NCBI GenBank assembly: GCA_965649825.1
Contig: OZ287694.1
Span: 1,054,001 to 1,118,000, forward strand
DNA: 64,000 nucleotides
From: Penicillus capitatus
Lineage: Eukaryota > Chlorophyta
Reading direction: 5' to 3'
Translations under genes and position numbers: made by a program
Part shown: positions 33,455-44,488 of the stretch, piece by piece
Position numbering within the stretch: the first letter of the stretch is position 1
How the letters are laid out: each line of letters begins with the position of its first letter
The notes under the pieces: generated by a model
Told to the model about the DNA's origin: nothing
Databases searched by the model: none
What the model saw: only the letters and a program-made list of their open reading frames with translations

Positions 33455-33991
33455 TCAAAACCTCGCCGTGATATGCAGTTCATTTGTGCCGGTCTCGTAG
33501 AATCGAGCCAGCATTTCAGTGAACATCATGGCGGAGATGGCATGGGTCTTCATTGTCATCTCCACGCCATATGTCGTAAAGAAGAACTGCTCTCTGGCTT
33601 TCTTGTCAATATGTGGACCCTTGAGCACGGTAAAGAGCCTCTTCCTTCGCGGCAGATGTCTCACAGTCACCGGTTCCAAACACTCCTGCGACTGCCGCAT
33701 AGCGAACAGCCCGAGGGCGCGCCGCAGCGTTTCTTTTGCTTCGGGTGAGATCTCCTGAGGCGTTTCGCTGTCGATGTGACGCAGCTTCGCTCTCCAGTAA
33801 CGCAGGACGGCTGGGAGGAAGATAGCGCGTCTGAGATGACGGTCACGGAGATCGGAGAGCAGGCGGAATCCACTGTCGTCCGTGCCGTAGATGCGGCAGG
33901 TCATTCCACGAGACAAGAGGCGCTGCATCTGGATGCATCTATCGTCGCCGTACAGACCACTCGTCAATGCCGCCCGATTCAGACGAGCCAT
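33455..33991 (-). CDS. MRPS10: Mitochondrial small-subunit ribosomal protein uS10m
   Basis: A single exon of 178 residues from the ATG at 33991. The C-terminal half carries the uS10 core: PVTVRHLPRRKRLFTVLKGP followed by HIDKKAREQFFFTTYGVEM and a helix ending NELHITARF. The N-terminal 80 residues are basic and can hold the organellar targeting signal. Bacterial uS10 is about 100 residues; the long N-terminal extension is typical of mitochondrial versions. It is divergent from the second RabGAP gene with 167 bp between start codons. Confidence 0.8.
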   Translation of the reverse strand: MARLNRAALTSGLYGDDRCIQMQRLLSRGMTCRIYGTDDSGFRLLSDLRDRHLRRAIFLPAVLRYWRAKLRHIDSETPQEISPEAKETLRRALGLFAMRQSQECLEPVTVRHLPRRKRLFTVLKGPHIDKKAREQFFFTTYGVEMTMKTHAISAMMFTEMLARFYETGTNELHITARF

Positions 33992-34158
33992 CGCCACCGA
34001 GCAGTCGGTTGGCAAATCGCATTACTCAAGCCGCTGAACATGGACAGCGTGTTTTCTGCGATATTGGAAGGACAATAGGACGCACGGCTGCTTCGGCACA
34101 AGAGCTGCTGTCAGACCCAGAACTGCGACGGTCTGTCCGTTGAGAAAATTCGCCCGAT

Positions 34159-35985
34159 ATGAACCGCCTGGCCCTGCCGTGCAGGAAAGGACGCATTCTG
34201 TTGGTGCACGAAGCATCCCGTGGGATTCGAGAGATTCAACAGAAGGTTGGAAACGCAGCTGGCAGTCTGGGACGGAGTCTGCAGCAAGGAGCCGGAACGA
34301 TACAGCGGGGAATCGCGTCTGGCCCGCGCCAGCTTCAAGTGCGTTGCTTACCCTGTCGAGTGAGAATGCGAGCGTTGCACCAGGGAGCCCTGGAGAGAGT
34401 TCGGCAACGCGTGAATGAAGCGCGTTATGCAAATCTGTTAGAGATTCACAGTAGTCTTGAAGTGGATGTTCAGATAGCAGGAAAGCTCTATGAAGATACG
34501 CCTCAAGAGATAAGATCGCGACTGTGGGCCGCATTGGTGCAGAATCCAATGCTGGGGCCTATTTCGACGGAGCCTATTCCAGATGTAAGCACTCTTTTTG
34601 GCAAGACATAGATGTTTAAGGCCAGCAAGAATGCAGGAAAATAATCATCGGTGTCGGTCCGCCGTGTCTGACGCTGTACGTGTCAACGAAGAAGCAGAGG
34701 TTAGAGTGAGAAGTGTGAGAATGGCTGAGATATGGTGGTGTGTTGACAGGGAAGCGGTGTGGCAGACCACGTTGACGAAGAGGGATGGGAATTGGTAGAC
34801 AGTCCGTTTGCGAGGCGTGTCGCCAGTACCCAAGAAATCGCGTCACCGGCTTTCGTTTCTATGGAGTATCTTCTGGAGGCGATGTCCAAAGTGGAGTGGC
34901 CCCTGGATGACTCCATTTCTGAAGACTCCAATTACAACACTCTGATCCAAATCACGATCGGCCAGGACGAAATCGACGAGATCATTCGACGAGACATCCA
35001 TCGAACATTTCCGGAACTCCCCCATTTCAATCTGCCAGAAAAGAGAACAGCATTGTTTAACATCCTAAAAGCCTATTCTCTGCATGACTTGGAGGTTGGA
35101 TACTGTCAAGGAATGGGATTTGTTGCGGGTATCTTGCTACTGTACTTGCCAGACGAATGGGCTTTCCGAATGCTCTGTCAACTCATGAGCGAGCAACATG
35201 TCAATCTCCGGCGTTTCTACCTTCCAGGCAGGACATCGAGATCCGTAGGTCCGTAGGTCCTCCTGCTGAACGATCTTTTGCCGCAGGGCTGGAGCCTTTG
35301 AAGATGGAGTTGTGGAATCTGGAGTGGCTTCTGGAGAAGCATCTGCCTATTCTGTGGAATCATCTCAAAGAACACTGTGTCAGTGCTGTGCTGTATGCAT
35401 CGCAGTGGTTCTTAACCTCATTCTCCTGTCCCTTCACCGAGAACTTTGCTGCTCGAGTCCTGGATCTGATGATGCAAGAGAAATCCTACATCCCACTTCT
35501 GCGCATCGCTTTTGCTGTTTTGGTTCAGTTAGGAGAAGAGATTCTTCAGCTGGATAACTTTGAAGATATTCTCACACACATCAAGGCATCCATCAACCCA
35601 TTTCACTGAAATCTAATTACTGAGGAAGACATGTGCGTATGCTCTGCTGTAGGTCAAGCCATTGTCGTGGGATCTCCCGACGATCCGAAGCGTGTTCGCT
35701 GCCTCTCTTACCTCACCGATCACGCAAGAAGATGTGCAATCTGCCAAAGAATCTTACCGCCTACTGCAGCCGTCTGAATCCTTATCTGCCAGCCAAAGAG
35801 ATTCCACCACTGCCACTTCACAGACAGATGATCTGCCATCGACGGACGCACACGAAGAGGAAGAAGTGATGCAGATGGAACCCAGTCAAGCCGATCTGCA
35901 GATGATGATGTCGATGGACATGCTGCTCGATGTTGAGGTGCCCGAACAGGACCCCATCGTTGGCGGAAAACAAAAAACAGACTGA
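34159..35985 (+). CDS. TBC-domain RabGAP, second type
   Basis: From the ATG at 34159 the gene joins through introns at about 34339-34383 (45 nt), 34585-34635, 34701-34750 and two near 35228-35286 and 35586-35652. The N-terminus is a helix-rich basic region; the TBC domain has DTPQEIRSRLWAALVQNP, IIRRDIHRTFPELPHF with catalytic arginine, YCQGMGFVAGILLLYLP with the glutamine finger, and KHLPILWNHLKEHCV, SQWFLTSFSCPFTENFAARVLDLM. The C-terminal tail is acidic and methionine-rich (MQMEPSQADLQMMMSMDMLL). The intron at 35586 begins GC, not GT; the one at 35228 either begins GC or uses a GT donor at 35249. RabGAP activity is expected from the intact fingers. Confidence 0.88.
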
Positions 35986-36089
35986 AGATGTGCGCTTAAA
36001 TGATGAGAACCGTCTCAAATATGTATTCTAGTTCGTTACAGTTTCCTCCACTGTTCTGGTTTATGTACGTTTTTAAATGACACTGTTGG

Positions 36090-39079
36090 TTATACGTCTC
36101 TGTTTTGCCTCCTGCTCCTCTCTGCCAACTTATTTGCAATACGAAAGATTCTGCTATGGAACTCCTTCATCGTGGGACGCTCGTTGGGATCCTCTTTCCA
36201 GGCGTCTTTAATGAGAGAGACCACTTCGGAGTATTCGGGAATGGATGCCTCATTTGGGGGAGGAATGGCCAATCGATCGCCGTTCGGGACATCCATGATC
36301 ACACGATATGGCACGACTCCTTCCCATGGCACGTCTAATGTCAAAATCTCCCAGAGAACGACGGCAGCTGAAAACACATCGGCCTGTGTCGAGTAATCGC
36401 CATTTTTCAGAACCTCGGGTGAGGCCCAGGCACAGGAGTTGGCTGTCTTGTCGCTCCTCGGAATCGTGGTCCCCCGAGGGACGTGTCGAGAGCGTTCAAA
36501 GTCACAGATCTTGGCCACCCAGAAATTCCCTTGGCCACTGCAAGAGAGCACCACATTGTAACTCGTCAGATCTCGGTGGACAATGTCCCGACTTTGCAAG
36601 AATTCCATGCCGGCAGCAATATCACACCCCAGTTTGATTCTGAGTCTCCAGTCTTTGAGGAAGATATACGGACAGGATTTGGCATACCGCTCCATGTCCA
36701 TACCCCTGGACTCGAACGCTTGTAGGCGACGAGCATCACGGATGATACCAAACAGGCTTCCAATCGAACAGAGCTCCATGATTAAACCGACCTTCTCATT
36801 CTCACCGTTGACCCCAATACATTGTCCAAAGAACTGTACAATGTTTGGATGACATGCCAATAGACGGTGCATCTCGCATTCGTGTACTAGACGTTCCTGC
36901 GAGTCTGGACGTTGTGGACAATTCATGATCTTCACAGCAACAGGGACGTTACGGTAGGACATCTTGAAGACCTGTCCAGTACTGCCGCTTCCCAGTTTTT
37001 GAGCTCCTGTCAACTCGTTTTTACTAACAGTGTAAAAATGCTCTGCTCCAGGGCAGGTGCTATTGTTTGGGGTGAGTTCATGGGTATACTGGTCGGATAG
37101 ATTCAATAGAGGATGATTCGGTAGCCCCCCTTTGTGACTTCCGCTTTCACTGCTCAGTGGATTCGAAAATCCCCGTGGCAGTTCGTTGGATTCTTCAGCT
37201 GACCAGATAATACCACCGGGCAACGGAACGCCGCTCTTCATTTGGGCATCCCGAAAAGGATTTGGCATAGTTAGACTCGAGCCTTCAGAGACGACGCCAG
37301 ATGATCCCTGTTGCTCTTCTGCAGATCCGACACCGATGCAGCTGCTCTTCGCTGAGTCTTCAGAAAAGATATGCGGGCCACAGAGGCTCCCAGACGGCTC
37401 TCTGTCCTGAAGAGAACCAAATTCGCTGCTCGATGAGATTGACACCTGATGCACAACGACATGGCGCCCGGCAATGTCATTGCTTTGCAGTTCGGTTTGA
37501 TACTGTAGAACATTGTTGAGCAACCGATTCGTTAGTTTTTCAAACATATCATACTGGGACGTGTCCTACATAAACAGCCACCCCAGCCCCAATAATCTCC
37601 TGCATCATAACAGTTGACGCACTTCCGAGTTTACACACAGACGACTTCTGTCGTATCTTGACAGAAGCAGCATCATTTTGAATCCATCGTTTTTACGTCT
37701 CTTAACTTGGTCCAGATCAAATGGTCTATAAGGTTGCGTCAAACGTATCATTCTCACAACGCTTATGTGAATGAGTTCCATAAAAGCGGAACGTAAAGGC
37801 TGCAATGGATCCGCATCTTCAAACGTCTTGAATGAACGGCTCTTGCATATCTGTTTGGCCACGTTGTCCGAAAAAGAACGCAGTGCCTTGAGGCATGGCA
37901 GAATCCATGCCTGATCTTCGACTTCTTTGTTTGTCAAGAGACTAGGCGGATCGTACAGTACTGTCCGCATCTGTTCAAGAACCTCCAGATCTAGAAACAG
38001 CACTTTCAGTTCAGCTTCTCCATCAGAGGTCTACACGACGCACTCTCTGTTGTGCTCTGGACATTCTTGAGAGAGTGTACAGCAGAAGTCAGAGTATCGA
38101 TGAGATAGGTATAGAGAGTGCATTTGAGTGATGGATGGCAGGATGCCACACGATGTGTCACTTCTTTCACGCTTTCCCAGCACTTCTGCAGCATATCTGC
38201 TCGGTGTCCCCTCTCTGCCGTGCTCATGTCTGCCCTCTCTGCACTGATTCCGTCAAGGGTCGTTGCTTGAATACAACAAACGCGACGATTCACAGCATCG
38301 AATGTCGCGATGAGTTGTGTTTCTTTCTTATCGTTGATCGAATCTTGAGCAAGCACTTTGACAGGACCCACTCCTTCGCCACACATGACGCATTCGAATT
38401 CCACAATCTCGCGCAAAATGGTGGCGAGTTTCAAGGCCAGCCGAAAACCGGGATCGACAATTCGATAGTGATCCTTCTCTTGACGAAACCAGTTGTCGAT
38501 CAACTCAGTCAATAGCAACGTCGACGCTGCGACCTCGTCATACAAATCCTGCAGTATTCTGAGCAATAGGAGGAGAGCATGATCTTTTTGATCACAGAGT
38601 GAGCCGCCACTCGAAGCACTAGACCAGCTTGAGTTGCTTCGGCATTCGTGGCAGTTCTCACGCATCTCACTGACGATCTTGCGCATGACAGACAGAGCAT
38701 TCTCCACAGCAACCGTCAAAGATCTGCTCCATCTCTCCTTCGGTGTCTCTTTGCGCATCGTGACCACCTTGTTATGCGATTCCTCTCCCATTCGGACTAA
38801 ATCGGTGATATGTGGTGGGACTTCCAGCCTATCCATATTCTGCAGCTCACGATTCTGTCTTAGGACCTCTTCGAGTGTCAATTTTACTCTCTGGTCCCAT
38901 TGACTACCCTCATCTCCATCTTCATACTCCACTACAACATCGGCATCTTCACTCTCCAGTTCTGCCCATGCAGATGCTGGCGTTTCATCCATGGAGTCAT
39001 GAAACGGTTCGGTTCTCTCGGTGGCTGTGTCGTCCATGCTGCAGAGCAATGGGTCGGTCATTTCATTCGCACCTTCCAT
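36090..39079 (-). CDS. Large TKL-type protein kinase with altered DFG
   Basis: Three exons: 39079-about 38050 (start MEGANEMTD), about 38005-37618, and about 37560-36090, joined by introns of about 44 and 57 nt in frame; about 960 residues. The first 450 residues are helical and acidic, without a known domain. The kinase domain near the C-terminus reads LGSGSTGQVFKMSYRNVPVAVKIM, IVQFFGQCIG, HRDLTSYNVVLS, KICDFERSRH, TANSCAWASPEVLKNGDYSTQADVFSAAVVLWEILT. HRDL plus the TxYN and the APE/WASPEV block place it in the tyrosine-kinase-like group. The magnesium motif is DFE instead of DFG; Asp is kept, Gly is lost. It may be weakly active or a pseudokinase. No partner is evident. Confidence 0.85.
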
Positions 39080-39649
39080 CTCACTGGGTGGCACGCCTAA
39101 ATCCAGTACTTGAAAGACTGTGCCGAGCTCCTGTCAGATCAGAATGTGTGAGATGTCGATAACCTCAGAAAAAAGAACTTTAAAAACGCGTTGAGCGTTT
39201 CTATGCCTTCTCGTCTGGTCGGAGCGACCATGTCTTCCACTTGAGTCTCTGCGAGACCCTGAACTTCCGGAATTCTGGGTACATACACGATGAACATGCG
39301 ACGAAAATGTCACACGTGTGACATGTTTACCTGCATAATTCTGTAAGAACGTCGTGGGACAGTTGCTTCGCGAGCTCGCAGTTTCTCTATAAAACGTATG
39401 GGTCAGCCAGTCCAGAAGTGTGTCCGCGGGCGCGGCCAGTGAGTCTCACTTTTCGTCGACCCGCGTTTTCGTGACTCTGTTCGACTTAGACACTCATTTG
39501 TCAGACGATCATAGTCTATATCGTCAAACTCAATGACTTCCTCGTTACTTTCGCTGTGGCACGATGCCATTGTATGTATTTTCAGACAGCAGGTGTGCTT
39601 CTGTTTGGTAGATGGTGAGAATCGGCTGTCGTGTCAAGTGCATTCTCGA
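39080..39649. other. Divergent promoter region
   Basis: About 570 bp between the TKL kinase start and the ETF-QO start. A TATAAAA-type box (TATAAAACG) occurs at about 39390. No coding signal was found. Confidence 0.45.
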
Positions 39650-41843
39650 ATGACGATGTTGCGTGCCGCGGCTCGACGACAAGGGCGATGTGTCATTGGA
39701 TGTCTCCAGTCCTGGTGGCAGGCGAGATACCAAGCATCACAGAGTGAACGGGAAGCCGTGCATTACGATGTCTGTATCGTCGGTGCTGGTCCTGCTGGTC
39801 TCTCAGCTGCGATTCGAACCAAGCAGGTCTGCCATTTCCAAGACAGGCCACAGAACGACATGCTGTCACTCAGATAGCTCAGGAAAAAGAGAGAGATGTC
39901 AACGTGTGTGTTCTGGACAAGGGAGCTGAAATCGGTAACAGATGACAGCCGAGAAAAGGCAGACATCCATCCATACTGCACTAGGGGCACATGTTTTGTC
40001 TGGATGTGTGATGGATCCTCGTGCCTTGAACGAATTGATGCCTGACTGGAAAAGTGAAGTTGAGGGGAAGCCATGGATTACGGCAGCAACGAAGGATCGG
40101 CTATGTTTCCTAACCGAACAGTACAATGTACGATTGCCTGTGATGCCCCAGCTCAGCAACAAGGGATGCTATGTGCTCAGTCTCAGGTGCGGCTCGAAAT
40201 CTGGCATTGATGAAAGGGAAAGGGGAATGCTTGGTTTCAGTGCGCTGTGTCGATGGATGGCATCCAAGGCTGAGGAACTGGGAGTGGATATCTTTCCTGG
40301 CTTTGCAGCTGCTCATGTGCTGCACAACAGCGACGGATCCGTCGGCGGCGTTCAGATTCGGGACAGAGGTGACAGCATCGAAACCTCTTCTCAGAAACAG
40401 ACTGTTTGGAAGGAGTGGATAAGGAGGGGAGACCCAAGTCCAATTTTGAGCCAGGCATTGAAGTCAAAGCAAAAGTGACCCTCTTGGCAGAAGGATGCCG
40501 AGGATCTGTTTCCCAAGTAATCTACAGATGGTCCTTTCCGTTTGATCCATCGACGGGACAAGTGCCGCAGGATGTCATGAAACAGTATCGACTGAGAGAA
40601 GATGCGGAGCATCAAACGTACGGTTTGGGAATTAAAGAAGTGTGGGAAGTGTGACTATCTCCTGTCCTGGTAGGATTTCTGTGATCTCTTTGCGTTTCAG
40701 GTACCGGCGTCGCAGCACTCGGAAGGAACTGTGCTGCATACGATTGGCTATCCCCTGTCTGCTTCGTGCTACGGCGGCGGATTCTTGTATCACATGCCTG
40801 AGAACAAGGTTGCCGTTGGATTGGTGGTGGGACTGGACTATGCAGATCCGCATCTCTCCATCTTTCATGAGTTCCAGAAACTGAAGAAACACAAAATCGT
40901 CAGCAGTGTGTTGAAAGGAGGCACATGTCTACAGTACGGTGCGAGAACGCTGAACGAAGGTTTGGCTCAACAGGTGCCTGCTTCAAAAGACGACGGGTGA
41001 TTGTGCTCAGGTGGCATTCAGTGCATTCCTCAACTGCATTTCCCAGGAGGCGCTCTCATTGGCTGCAGTGCTGGTTTCATGAACAGCCTGAGATTGAAAG
41101 GCACACATGGGGCCATGAAATCAGGAATGTTGGCAGCTCAGGCACTGATGACGGAACTCGGACAGGAATCGACGACGGTGAACATGTCTCCTGTGCCTGA
41201 TCCATTTTCATCAAGGTGTTCTCAAGGGAATGGTGGTGTCCATGGCGGATTATCCAAGGCTTTTTCGCAACAGCTGGCTCTATGATGAGCTCACCTCCGT
41301 CCGCAACGTCCGGCCACTATTTCGTCACGGACTCTACGTCGGACTCTGTTCAGCCTTTCTCCACGGGACACTTCTGCGTGGACAGGAGCCATGGACTTTT
41401 AAATTCAGGTCCGTTTCAGGCCAAAACAGTTATCGTCTAGAACTCTCTGCACTAGCAGACAAGAAGATCATGAGCATTTGAGGCCTGCTAAAAACATGCA
41501 GCCGATTCTGTATGAGAAGCCGGATAAGGAGTTGACGTTTGATGTGACAGCTTCTCTCTTTAACAGCGGGACCAACCATGATCATGATCAGCCAGTTCAT
41601 CTCCGATTGCACAATCCTCATGTTGTCGATCTCATGAACCGTGCAGTTTTTGACAAACCAGAGACGCGATACTGTCCAGCATCTGTCTATGAATATGTCG
41701 AAGATGAGGAAGGGAATGAGAAGCTGCAGATCAATTCACAGAACTGTCTACACTGTAAAGCGTGTGACATCAAGGATCCGATGAACAACATCCAGTGGAC
41801 AGTGCCCGAAGGCGGAGGCGGTCCTAACTACACTCTCATGTGA
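39650..41843 (+). CDS. ETFDH: Electron transfer flavoprotein-ubiquinone oxidoreductase, mitochondrial
   Basis: Passes electrons from reduced ETF to ubiquinone at the inner mitochondrial membrane. The ATG at 39650 opens a basic leader ([20 protein letters not shown]). About eight introns of 40-60 nt keep frame. Landmarks: [18 protein letters not shown] (FAD site), [147 protein letters not shown], and the 4Fe-4S cluster cysteines in [10 protein letters not shown] and [13 protein letters not shown], ending [12 protein letters not shown]. All four cluster cysteines are present, so the enzyme should be functional. Confidence 0.95.
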
Positions 41844-42240
41844 TCTCCATGCAACAATGAAGAGCTTAGTCATGTCTGGCACCCAGCTCTGCGCTCAGAA
41901 ATATGATGGAGACGGTTTCAGTAGACAAAGAAGGTCCCCAACCACCTACAGGCAGTGTCGCGGGAGCTATGATTGAGGTCTTTGGGGCAAATGTCGTCCA
42001 TTTCTCTATCGAACAGTTTTCTCTGCCTCGTCTGACGTACGGCACCCTTTTGAAGCTAGAGCCTCGAGGTATTTCTAACATACATTGTGGATAAAGTGGA
42101 CTATCTCTCTGGAAGAAGATTGAGGAAGATATCGAGATATGTCTATCTGGACCATGCGACAATGAGTGAGATCGAGCATTGACAAATGGCTATTGTGTTT
42201 ACATCATCCAATCGAACAAACGAGATGATTGTTGTCTTAA
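41844..42240. other. Short spacer, no gene supported
   Basis: A 63-codon plus-strand frame (41903-42094) has no start context or motif that I trust. The ETF-QO and the next gene converge here. Confidence 0.4.
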
Positions 42241-43267
42241 TCAACGACTTCCTTCCTCTGATGGTCCACCTTTCTCAGCATCACCTCCGCGATTCTTCTG
42301 ATACGACGACGGGCCACCTGTCTCAGCAGCAGCTCCTCGATTCTTCTGATACGACGACCGTCCAGTTGTCTTAGCAGCACCTTGATTTCCTTGCCTAAGG
42401 GGTGGTCCCCACTTCTTAGCTCCACCTCCTCGATCTCTTTGCTTAGATGGCCCTCCTCCTGTTTTGGAGGCATCTCTTCGATCTGTGCGCCTAAATGGTC
42501 CGCCGTTCTTGGCAGCAACGCCTCGTTCTCTTCGCTCAGATGGTCTGCTTGTCTTGGCTGCATTTTTTCCATTTACTCGATTGGATGATCTCTCTTTCTT
42601 CGCATCGTCTTCTTTGTTTGAAGAGTGACTCTTGCCTTCCATCTCTTCAAACATATTCATCATTTCGAGTCCAGGTTCTGACCAAACGTCTAAAAACAAA
42701 CAAGGATCATCATACGACCAGATTGTTGTTGGCCGCCACCCTCTGCTCCGTCCTCCAAGTTGAAAACCATATCTGCCGAATCACTACCATCATCATCCGT
42801 TTCCCCTGCCGATGAGGCCACAAATAAATGACTCCATGATTCCGATGACTCTTGTTCCGCTGCATCAGATCCTGTTCGAGGCATTCCCAGGGGCAGAGGA
42901 TGAACAAACCTGATACTGTCGTGTCCTCATCGTTCTCTCCGAATTGCTGTTCTTCCTCAGTCAATTCCACTTCCTCCTCTCCCTCTTTTGCCAAGTCTTC
43001 GTAGTCCTCATTATTCTTCAATAGACTCTTCTTAATCTTTGTCAAGTATTCTGTTTCGTCCACGTCTGGCACTGCTGGAAGAGACTCTCCTGTCACTTCA
43101 TAGTACTCAGGAGCCTTGACATTTGGCATGTACCTAAAGATCAGCAACACGAGCATTACTATAGCACTCTACCCATCCACCCTGCCTGTCACATCATACC
43201 GTTCATACGGCATCGCCCTTGATCCCCATTTGAAGATCTTTCCCTCTTCTAACAGTGGCTTAATCAT
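42241..43267 (-). CDS. Acidic protein with basic Gly/Arg repeat tail, unknown
   Basis: Four exons joined by short introns (about 38, 38 and 29 nt); start ATG at 43267 (MIKPLLEEGKIFKWGSRAMP). The N-terminal part includes two similar turns, YERYDVTGRVDGYMP and YYEVTGESLPAVPD. The middle is strongly acidic (EGEEEVELTEEEQQFGENDED, GETDDDGSDSADM). The last 150 residues are basic and made of about seven imperfect 14-16-residue repeats around GGP(S/F)xxxxRG(x)AAK; two of them contain SSYQKNRG. Such acidic-then-RG/GGP layout is common in nucleolar and RNA-binding proteins, but this is only inference. I do not recognise the family. Confidence 0.55.
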
Positions 43268-43327
43268 CGCCGTTTTGACCTTTTACCATCACAGGAATCT
43301 ATTGATGTGACAGGGAAGAGCCATCCA

Positions 43328-43812
43328 TCACTTCACCGTTGAAGGCCGTGTGCCAATCCTTGCTGCAATTTCTTGACGCGACAGAGATTCTGGATACGCT
43401 TCGAGGAGCCATTTGAACACGATATCCTGGAATGCCTGTTTGTTTTCTGCGGCAATGCACATGCAAGAACGGATGCATGTTGTTGTTTATGGGGGAGCAA
43501 AATCGCTACGTCTCATGGGCTTCGACAGTGGTCGTGTTTGAACCTTCTCTTTCCTCTGTCTAAATCTCATCAGGACATTGGGAATCTCATCCCGTTTCCT
43601 CAGTTTTTTGGGAAACTTGGGTTTCGGACCTGCACAGGAGACCGCGTTTTCAGCACAAGGGTCTATCCAGATCGGCGCATTCCCACCAAAACGGCTGCGA
43701 AAACCTTCAAAGGGAAGAAAGGCAGTAGTTGGATGCCGTTGGTGCGGCACAGAGATCGCAGCCGCCGTCGATCGCAGCTGTTTCTAAGAAGCGCCGCAGT
43801 TCTCAGCGCCAT
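43328..43812 (-). CDS. Small basic, possibly mitochondrial protein, unknown
   Basis: The ATG at 43812 opens a basic, Arg/Leu-rich leader (MALRTAALLRNSCDRRRLRS), followed after a probable intron by KFPKKLRKRDEIPNVLMRFRQRK, and after a second by a helical end FKWLLEAYPESLSRQEIAARIGTRPS. The end segment has the look of a helix-turn-helix. The leader suggests import into mitochondria, and the size and charge would suit an organellar ribosomal protein. I could not fix both splice junctions, so frame continuity is not proven. Confidence 0.4.
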
Positions 43813-43874
43813 GAGGAATTTTTAAAAGAATCTCCACCGTCGCGTTGGTCACAGTGCGTCCAGTGAGCATTGTT

Positions 43875-44190
43875 CTAACGACGTTGTTCGCCGAAAGCGT
43901 TTATTTTTAGGGCCGAGGAACTTGAAGATCGTGATATGCACAAAACACAACGATAACTATCGACAACAACAACAACACATAAAGCCAAACAGACTCTTGT
44001 CGGACCTGTCACATCAGTTTTCATGAGAATGAAGTTGTCTCCGGTGATGGGCGAGATTTGCAAGAAAGGAATTGAGGGAGACCTGAATTAAAAAAAGAGT
44101 GATAGGAATGTGTGACAGTCACTCAGTCCATCCGTCATTTAGATAAGAAAAGTCCATCGTACATTTATTCCGCATGCGTAGGGCAGGCAT
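43875..44190 (-). CDS. Weak small-gene candidate with one hydrophobic segment
   Basis: From the ATG at 44190 (MPALRMRNKCTMDFSYLNDG) a 40-nt intron (GTGACTGTC...AATTCAG) can be removed to continue SPSIPFLQISPITGDNFILMKTDVTG and a hydrophobic run CLALCVVVVVDSY, stopping at 43875. The intron carries the same TCACTCTT word seen in other introns here. There is no homology to support it; the upstream (CAAA)n run at 44311-44331 may be 5' UTR. Confidence 0.25.
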
Positions 44191-44488
44191 TCCTTCCGAT
44201 CGTTCCTGACCTGAAGACAAGGATTGGAGAAATGTTGATAGAGGTAAACAGGAACAGATCAATAGCAACAACAACAACATCAAGGACAATGACAGTGACA
44301 AGTTAAAGACAACAAACAAACAAACAAACAACGAAATAAATAACAACCAAAACAGAAATGTCCCTGTCTTTGGTAAGGGGAGAAAGAATGTCATGTCATC
44401 CGGATGTCGACAACCATGACGAGAGCGATATTCGCCGTTCGCTCGCTCATGGGGCCTGTCTTAGGGCTCAAAAGGAAAGCAGCCATGC

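Noticed and set aside
34022-34549. A 175-codon minus-strand frame between uS10m and the second RabGAP
   Set aside because: It lies opposite exons that code a continuous RabGAP N-terminus and has no recognisable domain; uS10m is complete without it.
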